From: Thermothielavioides terrestris NRRL 8126
Lineage: Eukaryota > Ascomycota > Sordariomycetes > Sordariales > Chaetomiaceae
Length of the DNA: 64,000 nucleotides
Direction: 5' to 3'
Assembly (NCBI RefSeq): GCF_000226115.1
Contig: NC_016458.1
Location: 2,294,001 to 2,358,000 of the forward strand
Part shown: piece after piece, positions 35,493 through 45,876 of the stretch
Layout: each line of letters begins with the position of its first letter
How positions within the stretch are numbered: the first letter of the stretch is position 1
Notes under the pieces: generated by a model
What the model saw: only the letters and a program-made list of their open reading frames with translations
What the model was told of the DNA's origin: nothing
Databases searched by the model: none
Translations under genes and position numbers: made by a program

Positions 35493-37108
35493 ATGGCCCC
35501 GTCCGGCGAATGTGCGCTTTATGCCGAGCTGCTGGCCAACATCCGGCAGATTTCTCTTGCCGCCTCGCTTTCTTCACCAAGCGACGCCTCAACCCGAGTC
35601 TCAATATCCGCCGACTGCAGAACAGTCGAGCTGAGACATCGCGGTGTTGTCAGCCAGCTGCAGCTCCCCGCGAAAGCATCGCTCGGCGGCACGCTGCTCC
35701 CCATCCAAGACAGGCAGAGAGGCACCACAACGCTCTCATGGCGCCTCCCTCTCGATGCATCATCGTCCCCCTCCCCATCCCGGCAGGGCGATGACGTGCC
35801 TTGGTCAGCGACAGACCTGGTCCCGGGTTCCGTGGTTTCCTGCAGAGCCTGCACCGCTGCTGTTGTTCCGGCTGGCGCGGTGAAAGCGTGGAAGGATCTC
35901 CCCAGCGAGAACTGGGCCGAGATGATGGAGTTCTGGCATTGCCACAAGCCGCATCATCACCACGGCCGCGGCCACAACCACGAGGGTGAAGAGGGCGGTA
36001 AAGCCGATGAGCAAAGTCTTGCTGCCAGGGGCTACGGCGCATCCTCAGCAATCTCGGCTCAAGAAGGTGTCGGCTTTATCGACCTCACCGCCCTGATGTT
36101 TGCCGAGAGCGACTGCCGAGGTGTGACGGTAAGCTGTTCTTGCTGCGACCGAGTGCACAGTTCCAGTGCGCTTGGCCGGCCTCCCCTATTGTGAGCTACA
36201 TTGCAACACGCTGCCTGAAGGGCATCAAGAAGGTAGCCAAGCCGGCGCACGCCGCCTTGATGGCGTGGATATCGATGCAAATGCCCGAGATCGAGACGAA
36301 CGGGCATACCCTGCCTTCTATGCAGGCCGTCGGCGGGTTCGGAACCTCCCCGCAACGGGACGGATCCGTTCCCACCGGTGGACAGCCCGCCCTCCGCGCT
36401 TCGCCAGATCATTCACAAGTCAAGGATGCTCGGGGATTAATGGAGGGACATTCCTGTCTATCTTGCTACGGTCCCGTTCAGCCAGTCGCTGACCGCTGCC
36501 TCCTCTAGTTCTCCTTGTCCACCTTCGAGCAGGGCTCCTCTGACAGACAGAGTGTGCCGTTGACTGATCCCCCAACATCCCCAACCCGCAACCTAAACAT
36601 CTTCTGCTCGTCCTGCCGTGCCCAACTGGGTTTGTTCAACTTCCGCACTGCCGCAGTAACCCTGCTCAAGTGGCAGATCTCCTGCCAGTCCACGTTGGAT
36701 GCGGCTCCTGGCATTTCGGAATGTCTTGCCGCCACCCTCACGTCCACCATTGCCCGGTCCGGATCCTCCAAGTCGCTAATCACGCCAATACCGGAAACCG
36801 TCCTCGACGCAGATGACACCGCGCTTCATGCCTGGGTCCTCAACGGCAGTATCGTGTACTCATCATCAGGCGGCGCGCCGCGGCCTACACCGGCCATCAA
36901 GCTCCTCTACAGGCAGATACACCGCGAGGAGGCCGACAGGATGCTGGATGCGGTCACCTGCGAAGCCCAGGAGATAAACCTGCCGGCGCAAGCCCTGGGC
37001 GAAGTGGTGCGGCGCCTGGAGGCGAGCAACGGGTTGCTGCCGCCAACCGAGCGGGTGTTTAAGGAGTGGAAGGTCGGCTTGCTGACGAAGTGGGAGGCCA
37101 AGGTGTAG
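35493..37108 (+). CDS. UBE3D-like (HECT_2) E2-binding protein / putative E3 ubiquitin ligase
   Basis: This probably encodes a fungal member of the UBE3D / E2-binding HECT_2 family, whose animal member binds a ubiquitin-conjugating enzyme. Proposed exons are 35493-36128 and 36509-37108 (411 residues). Exon 1 starts MAPSGECALYAELLANIRQI and has the Cys pair VSCRACTAAVVP, the conserved Trp-rich NWAEMMEFWHCHKP segment, a His-rich stretch and GVGFIDLTALMFAESDC. Exon 2 carries NLNIFCSSCRAQLG and the C-terminal block with LLYRQIHREEADRML and EWKVGLLTKWEAKV. The donor GTAAGC at 36129 is good. The acceptor CTCTAG at 36508 keeps phase 0 but gives a 380-nt intron, long for this genome, so a small middle exon cannot be excluded. 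The family call rests on motif order, not on a search. Confidence 0.7.
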
Positions 37109-37675
37109 TCTAAGGGCAGTTGCAGTGTGGAGTTGTGGAAAGTAGGTTGTGCATAGCACACACAAGAGGCGAAGAACAAGCCTCTCGATTTATTTGTTTA
37201 CATTCAGAGGTGTTCGCCGCCGAGCAAGGATGCACAACACGGCAAGTACCTATATATGGAATATGTGCTCCTAGCGCGGGACCAGCAGTACTCCGTAGCC
37301 TAGACCCCGACGTCTTGAGTTTTCTAATCAACAAATAGTGGAAGATCATAGTACAGAGCTCGAACATCTTCAACGATCGGCGTATTCTCGGCTGTTGAAT
37401 CTGACGTTGTCCTCAAGGACGACGCACACCGTTAACGAAGTCATAGGTGCTATAAAGCGCAAATCCCGAGAGTTCATGTACATAGGGATCTCGCCAACGC
37501 AATGGCCAGCGAGACCCGGCGACTCGGGGTCCATTGTGTTCGACAGGGAGCGGAGGCATTTTATATACAGAATCATACACACCGCTACGCTGGCTTCATA
37601 CTCGAGAGCGACGGCAACAAGCCAAGCAGTCTTCAATGAATAATCAGACGCTTGCTGTGAAACATCGCTGCCACG
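37109..37675. other. Convergent intergenic region
   Basis: About 570 bp between the 3' ends of the UBE3D-like gene and the F-box-ankyrin gene. It should hold both 3' UTRs and no coding feature is visible. Confidence 0.6.
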
Positions 37676-39283
37676 CTAATCCTCCCAGTAAATATCCTCC
37701 TTCAGGTCCGCTAGACACGGATCAGCCATCGGACCGACACCCCTCGGCGGCCGGTCTGCCCGTCCTGACTCCCCATCTTCGCCCTGCAGAAGCGTTCCTC
37801 CCGGCATCTCCGCCACGGCCACCGGCGCCGCCGCCGTCGCCGCCGCCGCCCGATGTTGCTCCGTCGTCGTCGCCGGATCATCAGTCGGGTCATTGGAGCC
37901 GTCATCAAGCGCCTCCTTCGCCAAACCGGCCCCGCGCAGCGCCAGAGAGTCAGCCGACTTCGCATCCTCGCCGGCCTCCCCGCCCTCTCCACCCCCGCCA
38001 GGCACCCCAGCCGGCCGCCGCAGCAGCCCCGCACACACCAAGATCCGCTCCAGCAGCCTGCGCCGCGCGTCCCACACCCGCGGCGTCGTCCGCGCCTGCT
38101 CCCCGTCGTCCCAATAGGAAGAAGAAGAAGAAGAACAAGAAGACGACAACGACGACGAGGAGGAGGCGATCATCCGGCCGGCGCGGGCGAGGGCCGAGCG
38201 CAGGGCCGGGTCGGCGTCTTCTCCGCGGGCAAGGAAGCGCGCCGCGCAGTCGACGGCGGGCGGCACGACGGCAGCGTCGTCGTCGTCGTCGCCTGCTGCT
38301 CCCTCTCCCTCTCCCTCTCCCTCTCCCTCCTGCTCTCCCGAGGACGAGGAGGAGCGCGCGCGCCGGGGGTGGTGGTAGTACCGGCCGGCGGCGAGGGCTG
38401 CGACGCAGCGCACGAGCGGGTGGTAGCAGGGCCCCTTGCGCGGGGGCACGGCGCGCGCGAGCAGGGCCATGGTGGGCATCGGGTTGGGCAGGCGCCACAG
38501 GGCGAAGTTCATGGCGGCGCGGACGGCGCGGGCCACGACGGCGGCGGAGGCGGCGGTGTCGTCGGACGGGAGCAGCAGCACCTGGCGCGCGAGGCGGTCG
38601 ATGACGGGCTGCGCGCAGGCGAGGGACGCGTGCGAGGGGCAGCCGTACCGGTCCGCGGTGCGCTCCAGCAGCAAGGCGGCAGCGGCTCGAGGCTGCTGCG
38701 GTGGTGCGGTGGTGCTCGCCGCTTGGGCGCCGTGGTCGAGGAGGCAGAGCATCGTCGCGGCTGGGCAGGTTCCCCGGCGGTCTGTGCTGAGGGCACCGTC
38801 CAGGGCGAGCCGTAGCGGGGTGTGCACGATGGGCAGCTGGCGCAACCTCGCGGCGGGGGCGTTGGGGTCGCCGCCGAGGGCGAGCAGTTGCGTGACGCGG
38901 TCGGCGAGGCCGTGCCAGGCCGCCATGCCGACGAGGCTCCAGGCGTCGAAGCCTTCGATGCCCTTGCCAGCGGCGGGGTAGACCAGGCGGTTGGGGTCGG
39001 CGCCGTACCGGACCACGGCGAGCTCCACGAGGGTGGCGTCTTGGAGCTCGCAGACGGCCCACGACGCACTGGCGTATGTCCCCTCGGCGATGTCGTCCTT
39101 CCACATTTTGGGATGGAGCTTCCTAGAAAGGTGTCGACACGTTAGGGCCATGGAGTTTGCGTCTCCCCTCGAAAGCTGCTCGGCGATGAGGAGCAGAAGC
39201 TCGTCGGGAAGGGCGAGAAGGGAGGGAGAGGCGGCGAGGGAGGCAACGGCGTCGCGGGGAGCATCAGGCTGGCATCTGTTCAT
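37676..39283 (-). CDS. F-box and ankyrin-repeat protein (putative SCF substrate receptor)
   Basis: An intronless frame of 535 residues from the ATG at 39283 (MNRCQPDAPRDAV). The frame is open further upstream only through non-ATG codons. Residues of about 20-65 match an F-box (LLALPDELLLLIAEQLSRGD, then CRHLSRKLHPKMWKDD), the Skp1-binding motif of SCF ubiquitin ligases. Ankyrin-like units follow, such as LVELAVVRYGADPNRL, SLVGMAAWHGLADRVTQL and LALGGDPNAP, then LLDHGAQAAS. The C-terminal half contains Gly/Glu, Asp and Ser homopolymer tracts encoded by microsatellites and is probably disordered. Many filamentous fungi carry such F-box-ankyrin proteins, with targets mostly unknown. I cannot name an ortholog. 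It lies 291 bp downstream of OGG1 on the same strand. Confidence 0.8.
   Translation of the reverse strand: MNRCQPDAPRDAVASLAASPSLLALPDELLLLIAEQLSRGDANSMALTCRHLSRKLHPKMWKDDIAEGTYASASWAVCELQDATLVELAVVRYGADPNRLVYPAAGKGIEGFDAWSLVGMAAWHGLADRVTQLLALGGDPNAPAARLRQLPIVHTPLRLALDGALSTDRRGTCPAATMLCLLDHGAQAASTTAPPQQPRAAAALLLERTADRYGCPSHASLACAQPVIDRLARQVLLLPSDDTAASAAVVARAVRAAMNFALWRLPNPMPTMALLARAVPPRKGPCYHPLVRCVAALAAGRYYHHPRRARSSSSSGEQEGEGEGEGEGAAGDDDDDAAVVPPAVDCAARFLARGEDADPALRSALARAGRMIASSSSSLSSSCSSSSSSYWDDGEQARTTPRVWDARRRLLERILVCAGLLRRPAGVPGGGGEGGEAGEDAKSADSLALRGAGLAKEALDDGSNDPTDDPATTTEQHRAAAATAAAPVAVAEMPGGTLLQGEDGESGRADRPPRGVGPMADPCLADLKEDIYWED
38106..38335. repeat. Coding microsatellites in the F-box-ankyrin gene
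   Basis: AAG/GAC/GAG-type triplets (about 38113-38170) and a (CTCTCC)n tract (about 38300-38330) encode, on the minus strand, the Ser-rich and Gly-Glu repeats of the protein. Confidence 0.75.
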
Positions 39284-39574
39284 TGCGCCGTCGTCGATTA
39301 AGTGCTGGCCGACTTGAATGGTCCAGCGTGCCTGAGCGTGGAAGGGTATCTCGCCCACAGGAGTCTGAGCTTAGGGCGGATTGATGCCAGTTGCGGTCTG
39401 AGGGTGGGGGAGGGGGAGGGTCAGGGACCAGAATGACAACAACGGGCCACCTATTTATCCTCACATTGACGGCTTATGCGAGAGTCTTGCGAGAGGCAAA
39501 GTTCAAGATGGCGTACATGATGCGTCAATTGGAGGCCGAGACACGAACCAAGAAGCTCAATTGCGTCGTGTGCG

Positions 39575-41074
39575 CTAGGTCGCAGCTGTTTTCCGCCTCT
39601 TGCTCGCTCTCCAGGCGCTGCGCTCGTCCCCCTGCCTAGTATCAGATGATTGCTTCATCATTGTCATGGCCAGGTTGCTGGATCCGCTGCGTGTCCTGAG
39701 CGTAGTCGTGTGCTCGCTCCCAAAGACCTGCCCCGTGTCTGTGCCTCCATCAGACGAGAGTGGAGGACTGACAAGCGCCGTTCTCTCCACATTCGCCATC
39801 TCGACGACAGCCTCTGACTTGGCGGCAGAAGCTTGCTCAGCGAACGACTTCAGGTTTGCGGTAAACAGCACGCTTTGCGCCCAGCCCGCCTGAGGACCCC
39901 ATATCTTGCGGAAATGGTCGCCGACTGCATCGTACATGGTCTTGCTCAAGGTCTTGCTCTTGTATCCTTTCCCAAAGTTGTAGTCCCGCTGGGCGATTTG
40001 CCAAACGTGCGTATCGACAGGGACTGCTTCGCCCCAGCCGAGTCCCATCAGACATACACAGTCGGCAACCTTAGGCCCAACCCCAGCCAGCTGGAGGAGG
40101 GCCTCGTGAGCAGTCCGGTATGTAGGTGGTGCTGCAGCGGTCTCGTCATCACCCTCACTTAGGCTGCTGAGGGGAGCGCCCAATGCTGCACAGGCGGGGT
40201 TTCTGAGCTGCAGAAGCCAGCCCGCCGGTTTCTCTGACGACACAATACGCGCGGTCTCGGCGATGTACTTCGCGCGGTAACCAAAGCCGAGCTGCCGAAG
40301 GTGGGCCTCGACCTCGCTGCCCGACAAGACCTCGGGCCCGGGAAAGTCATGGAACGGCTCACCCTCGATGGACCCGATGTAGGGACCATAATGCGCACAG
40401 AGCTTCAGCACCATCTGGCTGATGCGCGAGATGTTGTTGTTGCTGCTGCAGATGAAGGCAACCAGGGTCTCCCAGGGGTCCTGGTTCAGGATGCGGATGC
40501 CCGTGAACGCCGGGGCACGGCGCGCAAAGTTGGCGTCAGAGGCAGCCCAGTGTTTGTAGAGCGACGATAACGAGTGCGACAGAGCGAAATAGCTGCGTAA
40601 GAGGGATTCAGTGTCGTCTTCTTCCGCACCAACATCCTTGCCGCGTGCTGGAGGCACGGACGGAGGTGGTGTCATGGGCCCTGGGGCGGGGCCGGTCGTG
40701 GGCTCGGGCCATGTTGCTCGGTAATGCAGATGATCAGAGTCTTGCCTGAGCGAGATGATGCGGCCGCGGAGCACACAATGCCTAGGAAGCGTCAGGCAGC
40801 CGTCAGGACCCTGTCATCGGCATCGTTGCATAGTCCGCCCTTCACTGGGGACGAAGTCTTCGTATGTACCATTCATCCTTGATTTTCCGCCACCGGAAGG
40901 ATTCTAACAACCGTGTTAACAACTGGCTGGATAAGAGACTACTTAGATCGGGGCTCCAAGAGAGAAGAGACAAGAAAGATGCAACATACGACCGCAGCGG
41001 AGAGTGGTGTCGATGCAGAGCTCGGCGAGGCTCAGGGGCAGCTTGCGCCAATCGGAGACCGCTTGCAGGCCCAT
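39575..41074 (-). CDS. OGG1: 8-oxoguanine DNA glycosylase/AP lyase OGG1
   Basis: This encodes the bifunctional base-excision repair enzyme that removes 8-oxoguanine opposite cytosine. Three exons: 41074-40990, 40903-40870 and 40781-39575, giving 441 residues. The introns (86 and 88 nt) are GTATGT..TTAG and GTACAT..CTAG. Splicing rebuilds RKLPLSLAELCIDTTLRCGQ, SFRWRKIKDEW and HCVLRGRIISLRQD, which match the OGG1 N-terminal domain. The helix-hairpin-helix-GPD core has SNNNISRI (about 153-160), GVGPKVADCVCLMGLG with the catalytic Lys at about 277, and VPVDTHVWQIAQRDY with the catalytic Asp at about 296. The tail after residue 380 is Ser/Thr-rich and ends KRRKTAAT, a possible nuclear signal. The middle exon is only 34 nt. 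Divergent from the U2AF gene. Confidence 0.94.
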
Positions 41075-41558
41075 TAAGGCAGAGGAAGTTGTTCAAGAGA
41101 GAGAGATCAATGAAATGAGTGTTGCCTGCATGTGAATTGAAAGGAAAGGACACTGGTCTCTTCGCTGGATCGGCCTCGAGAGTTGAGCGAGTGTTGAGTT
41201 TCCGAGAAGGAAGGAAGGTTTGTGCTATACTCTGCATAGGTCGATGCGGGCACTTACCTAAGTTGCTCTGTGTCCGAGTTCACTGAGTGACCCACTGAAG
41301 CCCAGGTTCTTCTGTGTCGGGTCGGGTGTTGTGCATGCCTGGAAGGAACAAGGTGCGGCGCTAAACCAAAAGAGGACTCGCGTGGCAAGCAAGCCGCAAC
41401 CTGCACCAACCCAAAAAAGTTCCAGCCTCGCGGTTCCTTGCGCAGCAGTATCAGATTCACGCCTCGCAACTTGGCTTGGGTGTGCTTGCCTTCCCTTCCA
41501 TACCTATCTGCGCTTCACCCATCGCATCAAAACTTGGTCACCGGGAGCCGCTGCGACG
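41075..41558. promoter_or_regulatory. Divergent promoter interval OGG1 / U2AF large subunit
   Basis: The 484 bp between the two start codons hold both promoters and 5' UTRs. No individual site is assigned. Confidence 0.6.
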
Positions 41559-43492
41559 ATGAACGGAGACAATTACTCGGCCAGAGGTGCGCCCAGCCTG
41601 CGTCCCAGTGCACGGATTGATGCTGACGGACGCGACGCAGACAGCGGCCGACACGGCTCGTCTCGCGACTACCCCGCCTCCCGGAGAGACCGCGACGACA
41701 GGCGCGAGCGAGGAGACACGCGAGACCGAGGCAGCGGGCGGAGGAGGTCGCGCTCGCCCGACTACCGCAGCAGCGGTCGGTCCCGTCGCGAGGATGGAGA
41801 TGTCGACGCTTACTCGTCCAGTCGAAGCCATCGCGACCGTGAGCGCGAGGATCGCTACGCGGCGCGGGACCGCCGGGGAGACGACCGGGGTGAGAGAGAT
41901 TGGGAACGCGACCGTGGCGCCAGGAGCAGGCGAGACGACGACGACCGGCGCGACCGTCGTCGAGAGCGGGACCTGTTCGACGATCGCCGTGGGAGCAGGC
42001 GTGACCGGGACCTAGAGAGGGAACGCGAGCGCCGCCGTAGCCTGTCGCCTCCCCCCAGGAAGCGCGAACCGACCCCTGACCTCACCGACGTCGTCCCTAT
42101 CCTGGAGCGGAAGCGGCGTCTGACACAATGGGATATCAAGCCGCCCGGATACGACAACGTGACGGCCGAGCAGGCGAAGCTTTCCGGCATGTTCCCGCTG
42201 CCCGGGGCGCCGCGACAGCAAGCCATGGACCCCACCAAGCTCCAGGCGTTCATGAACCAGCCTGGAGGCTCCGTTAACAGCGCCGCCCTCCGCCCGACTA
42301 ATTCTCGTCAGAGCAAGCGCCTTGTCGTCGAAAATCTGCCGGCTTCAGCCACCGAGGAAAGCATGGTCAATTTCATCAACCTCCAACTCAACGGCTTAAA
42401 TGTCATCGAGAACACAGACCCATGCCTGCAATGCCTCATTGCGCCCGACCGCTCCTTTGCCATGCTCGAGTTCAGGAACAGCCCGGATGCGACGGTGGCG
42501 TTGGCGTTCGACGGAATCTCGATGGAGGCCGATGATGCACACGCGGCTAATGGCAACGGTGCCGCCCCGGCCGGTCTGCGCATCCGTCGGCCGAAGGACT
42601 ACATCGTGCCCGCGGTGGTCGAGGACCCCAACTACGACCCCGATTCGGACGTTCCGTCGAGCGTGGTGATCGACAGCCCCAACAAGATCAGCGTGACGAA
42701 CCTCCCGCTCTACCTGACCGACGACCAAGTCATGGAGCTGCTCGTCAGTTTCGGCAAGCTCAAGTCCTTTGTGCTGGTCAAGGACAACGGCACGCAAGAG
42801 TCACGGGTAAGGCTTGTCGCCGGATCAGGGAGATCGTTGAGCTTGGGATTAGTTAGCTAATGAGCCTCAGGGCATCGCATTCCTGGAATATGTCGACCCC
42901 TCCGTCACCAACGTTGCCATCCAGGGGCTCAACAACATGATGCTCGGCGAACGCGCGCTGAAGGTCCAGAAGGCCAGCATCGGCATCACCCAGGTGGCCG
43001 GCGAGATGGGCGTCAATGCCATGTCCATGCTCGCGGGCACGACATCCACCGACTCGGACGTGAGCAGGGTGCTGCAGCTCCTTAACATGGTGACGGCCGA
43101 CGAGCTGATGGACAACGACGATTACGAAGGCATGTCCCTTTTCGCCCGCCCATTGCTTCCATTCTACCGTACGTTTTTGCTAACTCTACTGCAGAAATCC
43201 GCGACGACGTCCAGGATGAGTGCGAGAAGTTCGGCACGGTCTTGTCCCTCAAGATCCCGAGACCAACCGGCGGCGGCAGGCAATCGGCTGGCGTGGGCAA
43301 GATCTTCATCAAGTTCGAGACTCCAGAGGTGGCGACCAAGGCGCTACGGGGCCTGGCGGGCCGGAAGTTTGCTGATCGCACCGTCGTCGCTACCTACTTC
43401 CCCGAGGCAAGCGGCCCGTCTCTCCCTTTCGACCATGTTGTTCCGCTCGCTGACACTTTAAACAGGAAAACTTCGAAGTGAATGCTTGGTGA
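41559..43492 (+). CDS. U2AF2: U2AF large subunit (U2AF65 / Prp2-type splicing factor)
   Basis: This encodes the factor that binds the polypyrimidine tract and recruits U2 snRNP. Exons are 41559-42806, 42871-43129, 43195-43406 and 43466-43492 (581 residues). An Arg/Asp/Ser-rich RS-like region spans about 20-165. The U2AF small-subunit ligand motif KRRLTQWDIKPPGY has its Trp at 191. RRM1 runs about 253-349, RRM2 about 376-457, and the C-terminal UHM about 480-580 with GRKFADR and a terminal Trp (ENFEVNAW). Intron 1 is GT-AG (64 nt). Introns 2 (GCATGT..GCAG, 65 nt) and 3 (GCAAGC..ACAG, 59 nt) must use GC donors, because only these joints restore YEEIRDDVQDECEKFG and FPEENFEVNAW. The ATG at 41559 follows CTGCGACG; upstream in-frame sequence looks non-coding. 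Confidence 0.93.
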
Positions 43493-44560
43493 TGGAAGGG
43501 GCTGAGTGGAGGGATGCTGGGACAGAGCGGGACGAGGTCTCAAGCAAGGACGTGTGCGCTCGTCTCGGGATAGAGCCGGACACAAGTAACGGGATGTCCC
43601 GGGGCTCTCTGCGCTTCTTTGGGGTGTTCATCTTTGCGAAGGGCGAACTCTTGGTATCATGTCAGGTGTACGATTACAGGCGAGGAGGAACCGGAACGGG
43701 GTGCACTGCGAAAAGTATCTTGCTTGGTGGGCCAGCATTTGCAACACTGGGCTGCCAGGAGCTAAAGAATACGGCTGATGCTATCCATCGAAAATTGCTA
43801 TCTCGCAGCGGATGAGCGATACTCATTAACAAGAAACAAGGAGACTAAACGGTGAAGCGGCATCCTGTTGGTGTCGACTACCGGACGAATGAACCTACGA
43901 GCAGGTCAGCTCTGAGTATCGCAATGGGTGTTTTGATAAATCGAAGTGTTTGATGCCAAAAGATCAGAAGTCCAGTTCATTCATTGAGCCCCGAAGGGCT
44001 CTAACATAAGAGGTACCAGAATTTAAAGAATTTGGTTGTTGCTCATCATAGAAATGGCGGCTGCGGAGGGGAACCAACTATCGATGGCTTACCTGCACAG
44101 ATGTGTCGAGATGCCGAGTCTGCTGGTCAGTATTCGAGGGCAACCGTCACGTCTATCACACAGACGTCTAGCACCAGGGCAACGCAAAACACGAGCGCAA
44201 AGGGTAACGCGTTATGGTGCCGGCGGTTGACAGTTGTTTTTCAACAGCAACAGGAAGAGAGCAGGAGCTCTTTTTGTCGCTGAAAAATTCCGACTCAAAT
44301 CCAGGCACTCTGGGCCCACCTGCCAGAGGTCTTGGCAAAGGGATTCCGCACCACGTGACTTTGGCAGCCATCAACCAATCACAGCCGGACCCTAGGTAAT
44401 TTCTCCGCCCACACGAATTATCTTCGGTGCCCCGTCCTCCGCCTGGTGTAAATTTCGAATCGGAGTTCCCTCTCGGCCAGCGACCAACTCGACAACCCGA
44501 CGACGACGACAACGACAGATCGCCCGTCTCCCACCTTAACACACAACCACCGCCGCCAAC
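43493..44560. other. Intergenic region U2AF large subunit to RPS13
   Basis: About 1.07 kb with the U2AF 3' UTR on the left and the RPS13 promoter on the right. No gene is supported. Confidence 0.6.
44352..44379 (+). promoter_or_regulatory. CACGTGAC and CCAAT elements in the RPS13 promoter
   Basis: A CACGTGAC box (44352-44359) and a CCAAT pentamer (44375-44379) lie about 180-210 bp before the RPS13 start codon, followed by ACCCTAGG. CACGTG is a bHLH-type site and CCAAT a Hap-complex site. Use in this promoter is inferred. Confidence 0.45.
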
Positions 44561-45389
44561 ATGGGTCGTCTTCACAGCAAGGGCAAGGGCATCTCGTCCT
44601 CGGCCATCCCCTACTCGCGCAACCCGCCCTCGTGGCTGAAGACCACGCCGGAGCAGGTCGTCGACCAGATCTGCAAGCTCGCCAAGAAGGGCGCGACCCC
44701 GTCGCAGATCGGCGTCATCCTCCGTGACTCGCACGGCATTGCCCAGGTCAAGGTCGTCACCGGTACGTTTTTTGGGTGGCTTTTTGGCCCGGCTGTTGGA
44801 AGGGTCGCGATGCTAATGACCGTGCGGTGGGCAGGTAACAAGATCCTTCGGATCCTGAAGAGCAATGGTATGGATTGAGAGGGTTTCTTTGTGAAACTGA
44901 GAAGAGGCGGACCGAATGAATGCGTTCTTTGTGACGCTGCCGCCGCTCAAGTGCAACCCGATTGCACGAGCGGGCATGGCGCTCGCCAACATGGGACACC
45001 GGCATATGGAGAAAGAGATGGAGTATGCCTCTGTTTGGTCGCCAGGCTGACAGAGTGATGTGTGACAGGCCTTGCCCCCGATATCCCGGAGGACCTGTAC
45101 ATGCTCATCAGGAAGGTAAGATATCCCTCCTCGCGCGCCGGCTGCCGTGTGCTCTCTCAGCTGCGAGGGGCCCTGCTTGAAGTGAAAGAAGTGCCTGTGC
45201 TAAATTATCCACCAGGCTGTTGCCGTCCGCAAGCACCTTGAGCGCAACCGCAAGGACAAGGACTCCAAGTTCCGCCTGATTCTCATCGAGTCCCGCATCC
45301 ACCGCCTGGCCCGCTACTACAAGACCGTCGGCGTCCTCCCGCCCACGTGGAAGTACGAGTCCGCGACCGCCAGCACCCTCGTTGCCTAA
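44561..45389 (+). CDS. RPS13: 40S ribosomal protein S13 (uS15)
   Basis: This is a small-subunit ribosomal protein of the uS15 family. Four exons, 44561-44762, 44835-44867, 45069-45115 and 45216-45389, give exactly 151 residues, the usual eukaryotic S13 length. It starts [20 protein letters not shown], continues with [20 protein letters not shown] and [21 protein letters not shown], joins [10 protein letters not shown] and [16 protein letters not shown], and ends with [20 protein letters not shown] through [23 protein letters not shown]. All introns are GT-AG (GTACGT, GTATGG, GTAAGA donors) of 72, 201 and 100 nt. Multiple small introns near the 5' half are typical of fungal ribosomal protein genes. 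Intron 2 is unusually long for the window. Confidence 0.98.
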
Positions 45390-45876
45390 GCGAAGGGCTA
45401 TGTGTTGCGCACGCCGAGTCAGGAAGGGAGTCATTGGTCGGGGATGTTCTGGGAACGGTTCTGGTTCTTTGCAGCTTTCGGCTCGCCGCTGCGTCGTTGT
45501 CCGCAGGTCAGGCGGGACCATTGGAGTTGGGGCACGGAAAGGAAACCTGCATTCTAGAACACTGGAACGGGCACAGGGTATCGCTGTTTCCCCGTCATGA
45601 AAAGCGTGGGAGCGGCGGCGACGACAATGACTTGGAGGGTACCAATGCAAAGCATGATCCTCTATTCCGATGCTGTCCTGCCTGACGTGGTATCTCAAAA
45701 AATCCAACCGGAAAATTATCAATTGCATGCCATTGAACGCCGTCCCAAAATAACCGCCAAGGATTCTGTCCCGCCAACACTCCTCCGATTCCGTCCCCAG
45801 ATGTAGCCGCCCCCTCCTGGCCACCTGCTCCCTTCTTCCGGCCAGAGCCGTGACTTCTCCCTGACAAGCACGGGCG
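45390..45876. other. Convergent intergenic region RPS13 / SDC1
   Basis: About 490 bp between two convergent 3' ends. It holds both 3' UTRs and no other feature is seen. Confidence 0.6.

Noticed and set aside
37853..38815. A 320-codon plus-strand frame opposite the F-box gene
   Set aside because: Antisense shadow made of repeat-derived Arg/Gly/Val sequence; the minus-strand frame has the F-box and ankyrin motifs.
43486..43815. A 109-codon frame just after the U2AF gene
   Set aside because: It overlaps the last U2AF exon and 3' UTR and has no conserved sequence.
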